A stretch of DNA of 64,000 nucleotides, taken from Ailanthus altissimus (taxonomy: Eukaryota > Streptophyta > Magnoliopsida > Sapindales > Simaroubaceae). Within the stretch, counting starts at the first letter, position 1. The number at the start of each line of letters is the position of its first letter. Shown one piece after another: positions 36,736 through 49,289 of the stretch. The translations under genes were made by a program, and so were the position numbers. The notes beneath the pieces were generated by a model. That model had not been told where the DNA came from. It saw only the letters and a program-made list of their open reading frames with translations, and searched no databases. Location: positions 15,426,501 to 15,490,500 of the forward strand of contig OX327710.1 of the NCBI GenBank assembly GCA_946807835.1. Reading direction: 5' to 3'.

Positions 36736-37620
36736 ATTAGTTTTTTCAAATTTTTTTTATTTTGTTTTGCTCTTTTTTGTTTTTCGGCCGATGCAAGATC
36801 CAAGGAGTCGCCTCGGCCATCACCGAGTCTCCTTGGGCCACGCCGAGCCTCTTCAGCTCTTGTAGAGTCTCTTTGGTCACCATGGGCTTCATCGACTTTA
36901 ACTGAGCCTTTTGACCTCTAACAAGTCTCTTCAGTCTCCGATCAAGCTTTTGGGGCCTGACCAAATCCCCTTTCCTTCATAGAGAAATCTCAATTTTTGT
37001 CAATCTTCCTCAAACTTGGTTGGCTAAGGATGCGACCCCTGCTGGTTTTTGTTGGACCTTTTGCCAGACGCCACTGTCTTTGTCTTTTCCTTCTGCATGA
37101 AAACTTCTGAAACTTTCGCTGCTACCATCTACATTCCGAGCTAACAACAAATGCCTCCCGAGCTATTAATGCTCATAACAAGCACTTAGTCTTCGATCTA
37201 GTAGGGAGTAACTTTTGGCTACAGTCATACCTCCCCGCGTAGCAATATGTGTTTTTATTTGTGTTTCTATTTAATGTCTAAATTTGGTTAAGGTTTTGTT
37301 AAGGTTTAAGGTGTTTAAAGGAAGATGTTAGAATTCAAGTAGTGTTGTTTAATAATTTTTTTTCTGCATGAGAGTTTTTATCCCTCTTGTATGAGGGTTA
37401 TTTTATCTTTTCTATGTGAGGGTATGATTATCGTCCTTAATAGGATGAAAATGATCCTTAGTCATGAGATTGATTCCCTGTAATGGAGTTTAAATATGTT
37501 TTGAGGATAAGAGAATATATTCGAGCGGATTACAATAAAACTATCTCATTCTTATGTAACATTTCGATAATCTTTTGATGTTATTTCAACAATCCTATAA
37601 TAATAATAATAATCTTATTC
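36736..37620 (+). mobile_element. Second LINE-like 3' tail
   Basis: A GC-richer part with a degenerate short repeat (36797-36940) is followed by a T/G-rich tail with the phrases GTATGAGGGTTATTTTATC and CTATGTGAGGGTATG, resembling the tail at 360-700, and ends near a TAA-type simple repeat (about 37600). Assigned by resemblance to the first tail and to plant LINE 3' UTRs. Confidence 0.35.
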
Positions 37621-38237
37621 AATAATATTATATTTGATGATATTTATAAATAAAAGGTAAGAGTTCATTTTATATAAAAATGCTATGACTTTAAGGTTGT
37701 AACCGCTCATTAATTATGAAGTGTAGAATGACTTTAAAGTCATAATTGTTTTGAAACGAAAGTTTTGCATTAACGGTAAAATATGAAATAAAAGTATAAT
37801 TTTTTTTTTTTTATTGTTTGAAAGAAAAAGTACAAATATTTAATTATACAATAAAAATAATAATATTTATCAAAAAGTTTTAAGTCTTTAACGGTTTGGT
37901 TTTTAAAGTAAAGCCCAAATATGTTAGTGCAAAACAAATCCTGCATTCCAGGCCTAATCCAACTAATGTACTAAGTTACAGCTGGATTGAATGAGCCCCA
38001 AAACCTACATGGATTTCATAAGTTTCATGATTGTTTATTTTTTTCAATTTTCGATCAATAATATTTGCTTCGGTAGTTTAATTTAAGAGAAAACTAATTC
38101 AGTATTACGTGGAAATACAATATACGTGTCAAGTCCTCCGTGTTCAAGATGGCCTTCATAAACTTGTTTAGTTTTTCCATTTTCCTCTCTCGTTACATTT
38201 TACAGTTTCTTTAAAGCGTGTTTCATTTTTTCTTTTA
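37621..38237. other. Upstream region of the membrane-protein gene
   Basis: No ORF of note. It should contain the promoter of the gene at 38238, but no single TATA box stood out. Confidence 0.4.
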
Positions 38238-39117
38238 ATGGCCTCTTCAAAGAAATGGGCAGCCATTATATCTTCATTTGCTTCTTCTGTATATTTCTTT
38301 CTCATTATCTTCCAAATCCCCCTTTTCAGGTAATTCCATTATATTTCTTTCCATAATTCGTTTCTCATTATTTGATACAATAATCGTAATGATTTTTCCA
38401 AATAAAATACCAACAAAACATTGCCAAAATCAGAAATACAAGCATTGCACATTTTCTGTTTCTTTCATGATTATTCTGTTAACTGGAATTGTTCAATAAC
38501 TTCTATGTATTTTTGTTTGAAAACTTTCATTGCTATTCTTTTTGTTTTGAATTTGGGATTTTCTTGTATTGATTTCGTTGTCAAAAAACAATCATTTATG
38601 TCACCATCGAGACTACAGTCATCAAGAGTATTATATTATTCTTGTAATATATGGAAGAAACCAATAGAAGAAAGAAATTTTTTAAATGCTGACTACTACT
38701 TGTTAGACAAACATTGTATCATGTATAGTTATTTCGTTAAATAATAGAAATATTAAATGACACATTAATTAAAATACAAATTTTTATAAAATTATGTAAA
38801 TATAGTATTATTATATTTTTAAATGCAAACGTCTTCATTATATTAAAATAAAGTTGTTTTGGGGCTTATTTTGAGTAAATCTGTTCGATATAGCTTAAAA
38901 AGGTACGGTTTTCGCTCAAAACAACCACAAAGCAACACCGTCTTACTGGTGTTTGCATCTTAAAAATGTGCAGTTGTTTGTACTTAAAAAGAATTGATAT
39001 ACAGAAATTCTCGTTCATACCTTTTAACATGCCAATTTGAGCTACACAGTGCTATTTAATTGCTGTAGATTTTAAAAATGACATTTCAAAACGTGCTAGA
39101 TGTCAATACTAGAAGAT

Positions 39118-39160
<43 letters not shown>

Positions 39161-40293
39161 ATCTTCAATAACTTAGGATACTTGTGATAAGTGATTTTGT
39201 AGAAAACAATATGTAGAGTTTGGGTTAAAAAGCACTTTCTAGAGAAGTGGTTTCAAAACTTGTATATACATATTGCTTTCGTCGCTTTTTACAGGTTACC
39301 ATGTAGAATGGAAATATGTACAACACCTGCAGAGGTTGCATGCTCTCATTTGATTGCTAGTAAAATCTTCCCTGAATTTGTAACAAAGCTTCTTCTTTAT
39401 CCCGGGGCCTTTGCAAATGCCATAATGAAGAGCAAAAGCATTCCGAGCTACAGAAAATTGTTCAAGTTTTATAAATTCACCAATGTGAAGGATTCTTTGG
39501 AAACTGATCTTCTGCGCCTAGAGGTTGGTTTTTATAAATCCATCCTATTCATAACAACTGTTTTCTATTTTGAGTAGGAGGAAGGTAAAACATTAAATTA
39601 AAATTTCATTTTGCTACCGCTCAGGCAACCTAAATTCCTGATATGTCAAATGGGAAAGTAAAAGCATGCTTGGGATTGAGGTGTCGCGGCTTTCATGCCA
39701 CAACTGCTGTTAAATGGAAATAATTAGCTGTGAAGTAATAATGAGCGTTGTATTTGAGAAAAAAAAATGCCAATAGTTTTAGAGAAAAATCAAATTTATT
39801 TCAGAATCATAGTTGAAAGTTTTTACAAAACACTCTCCTTGTTGTGCTTATAAAATTATATTGAAGCACAACAGTTATAAATGGGTCAATGTATTATAAC
39901 CTTATAAAATGAGCTAAAAGCGTTCTTTCTAAAGTAATATTGAAGGCATAATGAAATAATATTAAGGGCCTTTTCTTTTGAATATAGCTATTAACCCTTT
40001 TCCTTTTTTGGTTTTCTGAACATTAGGTTCTTGCAGGAAGCTATTTATCTGTTGCAGCAGCATTAATTAGAGCAAAAAGGATGAGGCTGATTGGGACGCT
40101 TCTTCTGCTCTGGGGACTTGTAAAAGAAGTTATCATTTTCAGGTTTTCTTGTGATAAAACTAAATCAAAAGCTGTTTATATCTACCCAACCTTGTTAATT
40201 CTTGTGCTTTGTTCTCTCTTGTCAATGAGAAAAGATTTAAGGAGAATGATTCGTTGTTATAAAGCCAGCAGGTGCGCTGCAAAATATGAATGA
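38238..40293 (+). CDS. Small membrane protein of unknown function, three exons
   Basis: Exons 38238-38329, 39295-39523 and 40027-40293 join with matching phases (2, 0) at GT-AG sites and give 195 residues, stop TGA. The start ATG (MASSKKWAA) leads straight into a hydrophobic segment at residues 8-30, which could be a signal anchor. A Cys-containing middle part (PCRMEICTTPAEVACS) is followed by a mostly soluble stretch, then two hydrophobic segments near residues 127-145 and 155-172. The C-terminus is basic with two cysteines. An alternative acceptor for exon 3 at 40036 would run into a stop, so 40027 was chosen. The gene looks intact and unlike a transposon. I do not recognise the family; a membrane-bound role in the secretory pathway is only inferred from the hydrophobic segments. 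Confidence 0.65.
39121..39160. repeat. TA/CA microsatellite in intron 1
   Basis: About 16 TA units followed by four to five AC units. Confidence 0.9.
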
Positions 40294-42136
40294 GTGGATG
40301 CCAAAGATAGGAACTTTTGATTGAAATAGCTTAGAAGTATTGTATCAACAATTGGTATGCACAGAAGGAAACATATAGTAAAAATTTTGCAGTGGAGAGG
40401 TGGATATTATATCTATGTCGTAAATAAATGGAATGTTTGGATTTCTGGAGCTTGTAAAATACTATTTATTTATTTTTTTGATGGCTATCTTTTTTCTGTC
40501 CACCATGTTGCCCCTGATCTTTACATGACAATTTAAGATTTAAAGTCTTGGCTCAATACCAAAAGTTTCTAAATGCGGAATACACCACAGAATAGCATCA
40601 ATTGCACTCCAAAGTTTTTTTTTTTACAACACCAAATAGAAGGCATGTGAGGTTAAGTTTTATATATTGCAATCTACTTCCTTTTGAAGTTTCAATTCCA
40701 TTCAGAGCCCAAGAAAATTTTAGTGTATCTTTTGCAACATCCATGTTGCTTGTATGTCCCTTGATGCCGTAGAATTTTGGATTGTCTTACCATGTCTGTC
40801 CCTCAATTTCCCATAATTCCAATCCTGAGAAACTGTGGCCTAAGGTGAAGAATGCTACTGAATATTAATAATGGCTAAGAAGGCGTGAAACATGAGAAAC
40901 TATTTACACGAATGATTTTGTGGTTTAGAATCAATTGGTAGGCAAGACAATGTGATGTGCACATTGCATTCACATATAGAATTGGGACAAGCTGACAAAA
41001 CATTCAACATCAATACGAACCATACAACATAACCTCATGGCATCGGCATCGAAAATGTTTACTGACTGCCGTTCATCATAATAGAATAGATAATAATACA
41101 TTAAGAGCTTTATATAAAATTTATCTGAAACTTCATATTTCCGTGAAGGGTTGAAGATATCACTAAAATTATTCCACATTGAAACTACAGAAAACAATAG
41201 TGCAAGCTTCATAATCCATTTATTTTCTCAATTTTCTTTAATTATAGACAAGAGATTGTACGAATGGTTAAATTGAGAGTAATTTTGGAAATAAACAAAA
41301 ACTTTGAAGCAGATTAAGGGGCCCCTCATACACCAAGTTGCAGATTCCATAAAAAGGTAACAGAATAAGACATGGACATGTGTTCCCCAGTTATTATATG
41401 TGTTTTAAGTAAAAGCATTTAGAACATAAAACTACAAAATGAATTTTGCACATGATTTCCTAAAAGCTCAAAGATTCCTTCCCACATGCTATGACTGCTG
41501 GTCCATTGGTATGTGATCAGTCCATACACAGAAAAGAGAAAAAAGAACAGAAAAAAAAACATAGAAGTTGGAAGTTTTGTGTCTTCACTTCTTTTTTTCA
41601 CCTAGCTATTAGTGATTTTGTATCAATGTTGGGTTCTTTTTGGTTGTTGCTTGAGTTCTAGAAAGAGAAGATAGAGACAGATTTCTGAGTTTTAGGTTTG
41701 GTTGTTGCTTTGGCTCCGGAACACAGAGAATTATTAGTTTATTTGTTTTGATAGAGCAAGCTCGCTCTTTTGGGAGCTCATTTAGACAATTTAATAGAGA
41801 TTTTGCAGTTCTGGAGGTTGGATTTTGTTTGTAGGATTTTAATTTGATACTCAGATACAATATGGGGTTTTTGAGAACTGAAGTTAGAGGCTGAATTTTT
41901 TCTGGTTCTAGAATTAGTATTTGGTTATTGAATGAAAAGATTGAGAGAAGGTTCTCTATAAGGTCTTTTGAAGATCTGTTTTATGCCTTTTAAATATGAA
42001 AATTTAGAATTTTTACAGTTGGGTTTTGGTGAAAGGAGCTGATATGAAAATTTGAAAGCAGATTCTAGTTAATGAGTAGTGAAATTTAGTTATACATGGT
42101 TTGTTAGCTTAAACTTATTGGTTTTCGGTACAGGAG
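40294..42136. other. Intergenic region; possible 5' leader of the racemase pseudogene
   Basis: No coding ORF. The stretch from about 41600 to 42130 is T/G-rich and ends in a good acceptor (GGTTTTCGGTACAG, to 42132) just before the ATG at 42137, which suggests an intron in the former 5' UTR. Minus-strand ORFs here are shadows. Confidence 0.4.
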
Positions 42137-44100
42137 ATGTTTGACAAAAGCTTCGCAGTATCTATTCATACACTGAATTATCCATCGCGTTTATTGGAAT
42201 AAATAAGTAGCTATAGAAGTCTGCGTAAGGCAAGACTGAATTTGAATCCAGTTCTGGCTGTGCCCCTATCTTCAGTTCTCTTACAGGCAGATGAAAGTGG
42301 GAAATTTCAAGAATCTAAGAAAAGTTCTGGTGCAAATGCAGCTTCACTAGGCAGTGATTCGTTGCTTAATCAAGCAAATACGGTTGGCATAATTGGAGGT
42401 GCTTCAATTGATTCTACTTTGTACTTTTTAAGAAAATTGGTTCAGCTGACTGGAGAAGAAAATTGCCTTCCCTTTTTGCTTTGTTCTAATCCTGTATTAA
42501 GGAGATTTTGTTACTTGAGAAGAATTCTTTTCCTTCTCTCAATTGTAAAACTGAATTTGTTGAATTGGATAACACCCTAATTGTGGAGAATCTACGGAAA
42601 AAAAGGGTTTTTCTTGAGAAATCAGGAGCTCGCTGCATAGTAATGCCTTGTCATATCTCTCATATTTGGCATGGTGAGGTTTCTTAGGGATGTTCTGTTC
42701 CTTTCCTGCATGTGAGTGAGTGTGTTGCCAAGGAGCTCAAGGAAGCTAACCTGAAGCCACTTGAAGCTGGGAGTCGTTTGCGGATTGCGGTGCTGGCAAC
42801 AAATAGCATTCTAACCGCAGAGTTTTACCAGGAGAAACTGCAGCACGAGGTAATTTCCTTCTTAGGCTCATTTTGTATTTGTTTCACACTATGTTGCCCT
42901 GTATGATCTGGTTGTAGTGTTAGCTGATATATTGTATTTGTTGAAATTGTTAGCTGATATATTGTTTTATACAAAGCAAGTATGAATGTTTAAATGGTAA
43001 TATTCACCTAAAAGAAGCACTGAATTTAATTATATCATGACCAAGGAGAATCAACAGAAGAAATCAGCTATATGAGAATTAGGTGTAGCATTCTATTGTT
43101 ATTTAAATGCTTCCAAATGGCACTAGGAATCATGACTTCACCTGTGTGGTGAAGGAAGCATAATTGAGAGCACAATACCAATTTAGCATTTAATAAGTTC
43201 ATTTAATCAAATTTTTGAAGTATGAGCGAGGAACAAATTACAATGTCCAGCATCTCGTAAGCTTTACAATGCCTACTCTTGCCAACAGCTTTCATCACAA
43301 CTTTTTGCTAGACTTCGTTAAACTGAAATGTGCATAAAAAGAATTATGTTGCAAAGTCTGAAAGAAACATGAAGAAATATGAAAAAGAAAAACAACAACC
43401 TGGTATTTCATGAGGTGCATGCCTCCTAAATGTGCAACTATTGCCTCATTCTCATTGGAAGCCCGAAGACTTGTGCTTCACACACTCAGAATTATTCTCT
43501 TTTATGGCTTGAACTGCAAAGTTTATGGAGTATTTAAACTATTAGTTGTAACTTGTTTTCTGTCGTAGCTGTTGATTTAAATATTCAAGAAGTGATCCAG
43601 TGAACATAAAGCTCACTTGATTGAGCCGAGTGTTAAAGGGAAGAAGAAATTTTACCCGATTGAACTTGTTCTCTATTTTACTTTGTTGTTTTTTTATTAC
43701 GTTTTAAAAATAACATAGAATTGGAAAGCTCCTCAGCCATGCTCTTCAGGCTTATACTTCATCTTGCTAGGCAGGAGAACATCTCGATTTATGCTTGCCT
43801 TTCAAGTTTTTTTTCTTCTAATTTCATAGTGATTTGCGTGATTGCTATAAATGTCCTAGCCTTTTTTTTTTTTTTTTAATTCTTTTCTAATATTTGAGAG
43901 GTAAGGATGATGATTTGTTACATCAATCCCCTTTTCTATGCAGGGTTTTGAAGTACTGCTACCAGATAAAGCAACCATGGACATAGTGATTCCTGCAATA
44001 GATGCTTTGAGCAGAAAGGACGTGGAAGGGGCACAAAACTTGAGGATCGCGCTTCAGGTTCTACTTTTGAGGGCAGTGAACACTATCACCTGGCTTAACC
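42137..44100 (+). pseudogene. Aspartate/glutamate racemase-family pseudogene
   Basis: Plant members of this family are small PLP-independent racemase-like enzymes. Exon 1 (42137-42849) opens with MFDKSFAVSIHTLNYPS and carries NTVGIIGGASIDSTLYFL and CIVMPCHISHIWHG, which includes the conserved MPC cysteine. Exon 2 starts at 43944 (GFEVLLPDKATM) and goes on through PAIDALSRKDVEG and LRIALQVLLLRAVNTI. The GT at 42850 and AG at 43942-43943 are intact and in phase. Damage: stop TAA at 42200-42202, a frameshift near 42495-42500, stop TAG at 42685-42687, loss of a codon in exon 2, and no C-terminal exon with the second conserved acid-binding region. After NTI the sequence no longer matches the family. 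The retained intron shows that this is an old gene copy decayed in place, not a retrocopy. Confidence 0.8.
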
Positions 44101-44998
44101 TTGTGTACTCTTTTTTTTCTTTTTATTTTCCTCCAAACCTGCTCTTTCCACAATACCAGACCAGAGACCATACCATAAGAATAGCAAAACTATTATATGC
44201 AAGCAATATCTTGAATCTAGGTCTGAGCAATATTTAAAATATAATGAAGGAAATGAGATTACATAACAGAAGTAAAAAAATACTGGACAGTGAGCATTAA
44301 TTCAGTATTGTGAAACAGAAATTGGAAAAGATAGCGAATAGAGTAATACTTGAATCTTATTGTAGAATTCGTTTCTGTTAAGCAACTAGCAAGCACTTGA
44401 ACCAGCAAAGCAATTTCTAACCAAGTGATCCAAGAAATTAAAGTCTAATTAAAAGTTCATATGCTATTTAAAGTATAATTAGGAGTATGAGTTTGTGTAT
44501 TATTTAAATTTTACATTTTGTTTATGTTAAATAGAAATAATATCTTGGTTGGATTGAATTATTTTTTATTTTTCTTATTAGGATAGTATTAAAAGTATTA
44601 TTAATTATAAATGGATTTGTCATTTTCAATTTTTTTTTTACTTAATTATCAATAATATTTTAACTTACTTTTTAGTTAAAAATTATCTTGCTCCTTTGTG
44701 ATGTTTATCTTGTGAATTTAAGATATACATAGAACAACATCTAGTATCACATTTGTGTTGCATCTAGTATCACATCATAAATTTGATACGTACACTAGAA
44801 CAATATTTAGTACAATCTATGTGTTGTGTCAAATGGTATTAAAGTTTACTTTTGTACTAAACACTAACTTTCCTAAACCATCTATCACCCCCCATCTAAA
44901 TACCAAATCCATACCTAAACATATTAAGCCTAACACAACCAATGAAATGGAAGCCCAACGAGCTTTCATGTTAGGCTAGGAGGGCACGACAAGTACAT
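44101..44998. other. No gene seen
   Basis: AT-rich. A short phrase ATCTAGTATCACAT is repeated near 44738-44776. The ORF at 44755-44979 has no recognisable content. Confidence 0.4.
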
Positions 44999-45376
44999 GT
45001 GCCTAAAGATGGTAAAAAAATCCGCACTCAAATAAAAACTCAAGAACTTGAATTCGACTTAAAGCGGTTAGAGGAGACGCTTGTGAAGCAGCGAGCTGCT
45101 CAAGAGGGAGGAGTCGACACAGGTACAATTGATGGTGAGCTCTTCACTCCTTCTGTAGTAGTGGACTTAGAGGTTAGGGTGATTGGATCCTTAAGCACTG
45201 CTGTCCAGATTGCTCCCGCTGAAGGAGTAGTGCCTGCCTCCAAGGCTCAAGAAATCCTCCCATGCAATGTCACCATCAATCTTAAGGATTCCATCGTCTC
45301 CGTGGTTCCTAAAACCCCTCTTACTACCGAGGAAAATATTGAGATCAAGGTGATATGTTCTATCATAAAATTGTGA
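44999..45376 (+). CDS. Unrecognised 125-residue ORF, possibly a transposon fragment
   Basis: GC content is clearly higher than the flanks. The first third is charged and could form a short coiled coil (QIKTQELEFDLKRLEETLVK); the rest is Val/Ile/Pro-rich without a known motif. Its end runs into the palindromic TTATCAC/GTGATAA repeats of the putative CACTA end that follows. It may be a fragment of a transposon-borne ORF. No gene start signal supports the ATG at 44999. Confidence 0.3.
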   Translation: MPKDGKKIRTQIKTQELEFDLKRLEETLVKQRAAQEGGVDTGTIDGELFTPSVVVDLEVRVIGSLSTAVQIAPAEGVVPASKAQEILPCNVTINLKDSIVSVVPKTPLTTEENIEIKVICSIIKL

Positions 45377-45536
45377 TAGATTATTATCACCAATTAATAT
45401 TAAAATATACTGTAATATTATTTATCATAAATTAATGATAATGAAAATTTTGTGATAGTATTTATCACAAATTTGTGATAACATTAATTTTTTTATCACA
45501 AAATTTATATCACGAAATTCCCTTTTTGTAATAGTG
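45350..45536. mobile_element. Possible end of a CACTA-type DNA transposon
   Basis: Several copies of TATCACAAATTTGTGATA-like palindromic words crowd into 180 bases and the stretch ends TTTTTGTAATAGTG, i.e. CACTATTACAAAAA on the other strand. CACTA transposons have CACTA-type ends with sub-terminal repeats like these. The partner end was not found, so it may be truncated. Confidence 0.4.
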
Positions 45537-46264
45537 AATGTATTTGTTTTGTATATATAAATTTAAATCAATCAAATTAGAGTTATGAAGTTTTTGATTT
45601 TATTTTGTAAATGTATGAGTATTGAGATACATGCGTAATGTAATATGGTGAAGTGAAATAAGGTGCACAATGGAGGAAAAACAACAAATTTGAAAAGAAA
45701 AAAAAATAACTGAAAAATCTAGGTTGCTTGTGGGTTTCGCGGGTCGCCTCCTTGTCCACCCCCATTTTCTAGATTCTTGATTATTTCAGCTAGTTTTTCC
45801 ACTTTTTAACTATTATTTTGATTTATTTTTAACACAATCTACTCATATTTCATGCATTTTACTTAAAATTTAATCATGTTCACATATTAATCACAAAAAA
45901 CTATTAAATTTATATATTACTTTATTATATCTTAAATTTACAAAAGTTACCAAATATTAGCCATGATATTATTTTTAAGTTAGTTCCAATGTGTCAATGT
46001 TGCCTCTATCACAATGTCATTGTCGATTTACCTATTGCACTCGAGTTTGAGGGTGCTTAATTTAAATTTGAGAATATTTTTCTTGTTAGGGATTCGAGTG
46101 GAGGGAAAATAATAATTAGAGGTAAAATTAATCATTTTTAATTTCTTTGGCTATAAAAGATTAATTATTTGATTTGGGGCTAAAAATAAATTTTGAGCCA
46201 TTTTTAAAAACATTTGTAGTTATTTTCAAGACTAATTAGATGATAAAGTTGTTGTTAATTTTAC
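45537..46264. other. No gene seen
   Basis: AT-rich, non-coding; short ORFs only. Confidence 0.5.
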
Positions 46265-46390
46265 ACCAAACTATTTTGCTCAGATGGAAAAGACTGTGTA
46301 CCCCCTAACTGGAGGTCAATGGTTCAACTTTAACAATGTATATAGTAAATACTTCCCTCTTGTTGTAAAGGTTTTTGTTTCTCTCATTGT
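46265..46390 (+). mobile_element. tRNA-derived SINE-like unit
   Basis: A Pol III A-box-like word (TGCTCAGATGG, 46278-46288) and a B-box-like word (GGTCAATGGTTCAAC, 46314-46328) stand at the spacing found in tRNA genes and tRNA-derived SINEs. It does not fold as a complete tRNA by eye, so a SINE head is more likely than a tRNA gene. Confidence 0.4.
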
Positions 46391-46391
46391 G

Positions 46392-46630
46392 AAGGTGTGA
46401 ATCTAGGCATATATAAGTATTAAAATATATATAATCTCAATTAACATAATATATAAGTGAAGGTGTGAGTCTGGAGCATACATAAGTATTAAGTATTAAA
46501 ATATGTATAGTCTCAATTAACGTAATATATAAGTGAAGGTGTGAGTCTGAAGCATACATAAGTATTAAAATACATGTGTATGTAAGTGTTAAAATATGTA
46601 TAGTCTCAATTGATGTAATGTATAATAGAT
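46392..46630. repeat. Tandem repeat of about 75 bp, three copies
   Basis: The unit contains GTGAAGGTGTGAGTCTGRAGC, CATAAGTATTAAAATATRTATA and GTCTCAATTAAC, repeated head to tail with small insertions, directly after the SINE-like unit. Confidence 0.7.
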
Positions 46631-46745
46631 ATATAATGAAATATCATTGTTAAAAAGAAAATTTGTTAATAATTTTAGGTGGCTAAAAAAAGTAGAGTAT
46701 AAATTTTAAAATATTAGTGATAGGTTTATTAATTAAATAAATTGA

Positions 46746-47521
46746 TGTTAAAAGTCCAACAAATCACACATATCTTCACTTAATATGATATTGTTCATTT
46801 TGAACCTAAACCCTCACAATTTTGCCCTTAAGTTTTATCCAAAAGACTCTGTTCCAATGGAAATACGGTTAACTCCTTATAAACACACAATTTTTCCCAT
46901 GTCTAGTCAATGTGGGATATTTGTTCATTTTTTTCATAACAATTCTTCCCTCGAATAAAGAACCATTGAGCCTCTCTTCGAATAAAGGACCATTGAGCCT
47001 CCCCTTGAATAAAAGACTACTGAGTCTCCCATCATATGATATTTCATCTCCCAACAGTCTGCTACTCATCTTCATTACGTTGACCGCCCACATCTTACGT
47101 GAAGCACCAGAGTATTGCCTACTTTGAAAGTCCGCTCTATCAAGTCAATTTTGCATCACTGCGTTAACATCACACGCATTACGTGAAGTCCGAAGCACAC
47201 TAGCACTTGTTCATAAAGCACAACCACAGAACCATCGCAAGCCAGGGGTATACATCGACTCACCACCTTCTCATTCAACATTGAAGATTTTCAGCACATA
47301 ACAACTCTAAGGCATGGCTCTGATATCATTGTCAGAAGTCCAATAAATTACATATATATCTACATTGATATGATATTATCCACTTTAAACTTAACTCCTT
47401 ATAATTTTACTTTTGAACTCTATTCAAAAAATTTCATTTTAATGAAAATATAATTAACTCTTTATAAATATATTATTCTCTCCAGTTCTATCCAGGACAT
47501 TTATTTATTTTTTTATTAACA
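46746..47521 (-). mobile_element. TRIM retrotransposon 1 (complete)
   Basis: A 776-bp element with direct terminal repeats at 46746-46941 and 47330-47521 and perfect 5-bp target duplications ATTGA at 46741-46745 and 47522-47526. On the minus strand a primer site TGATATCAGAGCC (47316-47328) stands one base from the terminal repeat and matches the initiator-Met type at 12 of 13 bases. The internal 388 bp is non-coding, though it gives a short ORF (46912-47127). Terminal-repeat retrotransposons in miniature are mobilised by other elements. Confidence 0.9.
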
Positions 47522-49289
47522 ATTGAAAGAGTATTTTTTTATTATTTTTATTAATATTATTTTACATATTATTAAATATAAATAAATACATAAATTATTT
47601 TTTTAAAAATAAATTAGTCAGAAAAGCGGTTGTCACCAGTTTTTGGAGGCAAGTGATTACAAAAAGTCACTATCTGTATCATTCAAAAGAGATTTTTCAA
47701 CCATTAAGCTTGAATCTCTTTCTCACATAAAACCAATGTTCTAAGCTTCACAACAAAACCATTCTGATTCCCAGTTTTTAAACATATTTTTGGCATGAAC
47801 AAGATCAAATTAATCATGTCTTCTCGGCGTTCTCCTGAGTTTGTCTGTAACATTAGAGAGGAGTTCATTGCCAACAAATATATTACTGAATACTATTGCT
47901 TAAAATTTCTTATCCTTGTTAGCCACATTTTGCTACGAAAATGCAAAGCAATTTAATTAGGTTTTTGGGCCTCTTAGCTTAGGGGTCTAAATCTTGAAAA
48001 ATAATTGAGACTAACGTCAAAATTTCCCATGAAAAATCTACTAACATTTTTGCATACCCGTAACATACAGATTACATTACAGTACATTTTTTTTGGCAAT
48101 ATTTTGAGCAGAAGTAATTAAAATCAAATAGAATTCTGTCAGAGTAGAATAATTTTCTCTTCCAAGTTGTAATCAATACGACAACGTTTTCTCTCTCACC
48201 AAACAAGTCATTCTACAAGACTCCTTTACATGTTAATCATTTCGTATGTAAACGGTTACTATTTTAATTGGAAATCTTCCACATAACTGACGTTTTGACA
48301 TTTATATAGAAAAGACGTGCCAACTAAAATGATGCTTTTCTTGTTTTTTCTTTTATCAAGTTGACATAAAATAATTTCGGATAACGCTGTTTGTTTAGGA
48401 TGAGCAAATGAATTGGGTAACAAAATAACATAGGCAAGGTAGGTTTAACCTATTAATTAGCTGATGTCTATGAGTTTAATATATTTTCTTTCAATTCCTT
48501 TGAAATTGTATATTATATTATTACTGTTTTGAAGTATTGGAAACACATAATCGTGATATTGATATATATATATATATATAATTACCCATATAGCATTATA
48601 TTTCAAAATTTAAAATTTGTAAGATTTGATCTTATAATAAACCAACAACTATGACTTAGAAATAATAATTAACAAGTACAAAAGGATTCAACACCTCCAA
48701 GTGTACTGTTAGTGCAAGAAAAGATATTAATAAAATTGTTAAGACTTGTTAAATTCTCTCAAATTTATATTTGACGTGAAAGATTGTTAAATTTATCTTT
48801 AATATTAATATTAAATATATACATAATTATTTAAATTTTTAAATTGAATTGTTAACTAATAAAAATTATAATTACATATTGACAATTCCATAAGTTGGAA
48901 CTTCAAGAATTTACCTCTTTTATCCTTAAAAACTTCTTTAATTTGTTAATAAGGATAAATAAAAAATAGAATCGGTCAATTTTTAGTCGTTTGGTTCGGT
49001 TTTGTTTGGAGTTGGGTTCTTAGTCAATTCTATTTATTTGAAACTAATTAATTTAGTTTCAATTTGGTTCAGTTCTGTTTAAACCAAAAAAAATACATTT
49101 ATAATAGACTAAAAATTTTATTAAGAAAATAAAAAATCAAACTAAACCAAGCCAATTTGATTCGGTTCGATTTCTTGTACTTGAATTAATCGGTTTCATT
49201 TATATGAAACCCAACTAAATTTTTTCACCCCTATTTGTGGGTCTATCCTCCTGCAAGAAAAAAAATACTTAAACGCTAAAATTAGTATT
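47522..49289. other. Segment between two opposed TRIMs; no gene seen
   Basis: AT-rich and non-coding. The part at about 48975-49241 is rich in TTGGTTCGGTTT and its mirror, and ends TTTTTTCACCCCTA, a degenerate hAT-type insert like those at 50731 and 56233. Confidence 0.5.

Noticed and set aside
42242..42906. Two separate small genes (112- and 64-residue ORFs)
   Set aside because: Both are pieces of one racemase-family exon broken by a frameshift and a stop.
43938..44237. 99-residue ORF as an independent gene
   Set aside because: Its start ATG is inside the splice acceptor region and it reads exon 2 of the racemase pseudogene, then unrelated sequence.
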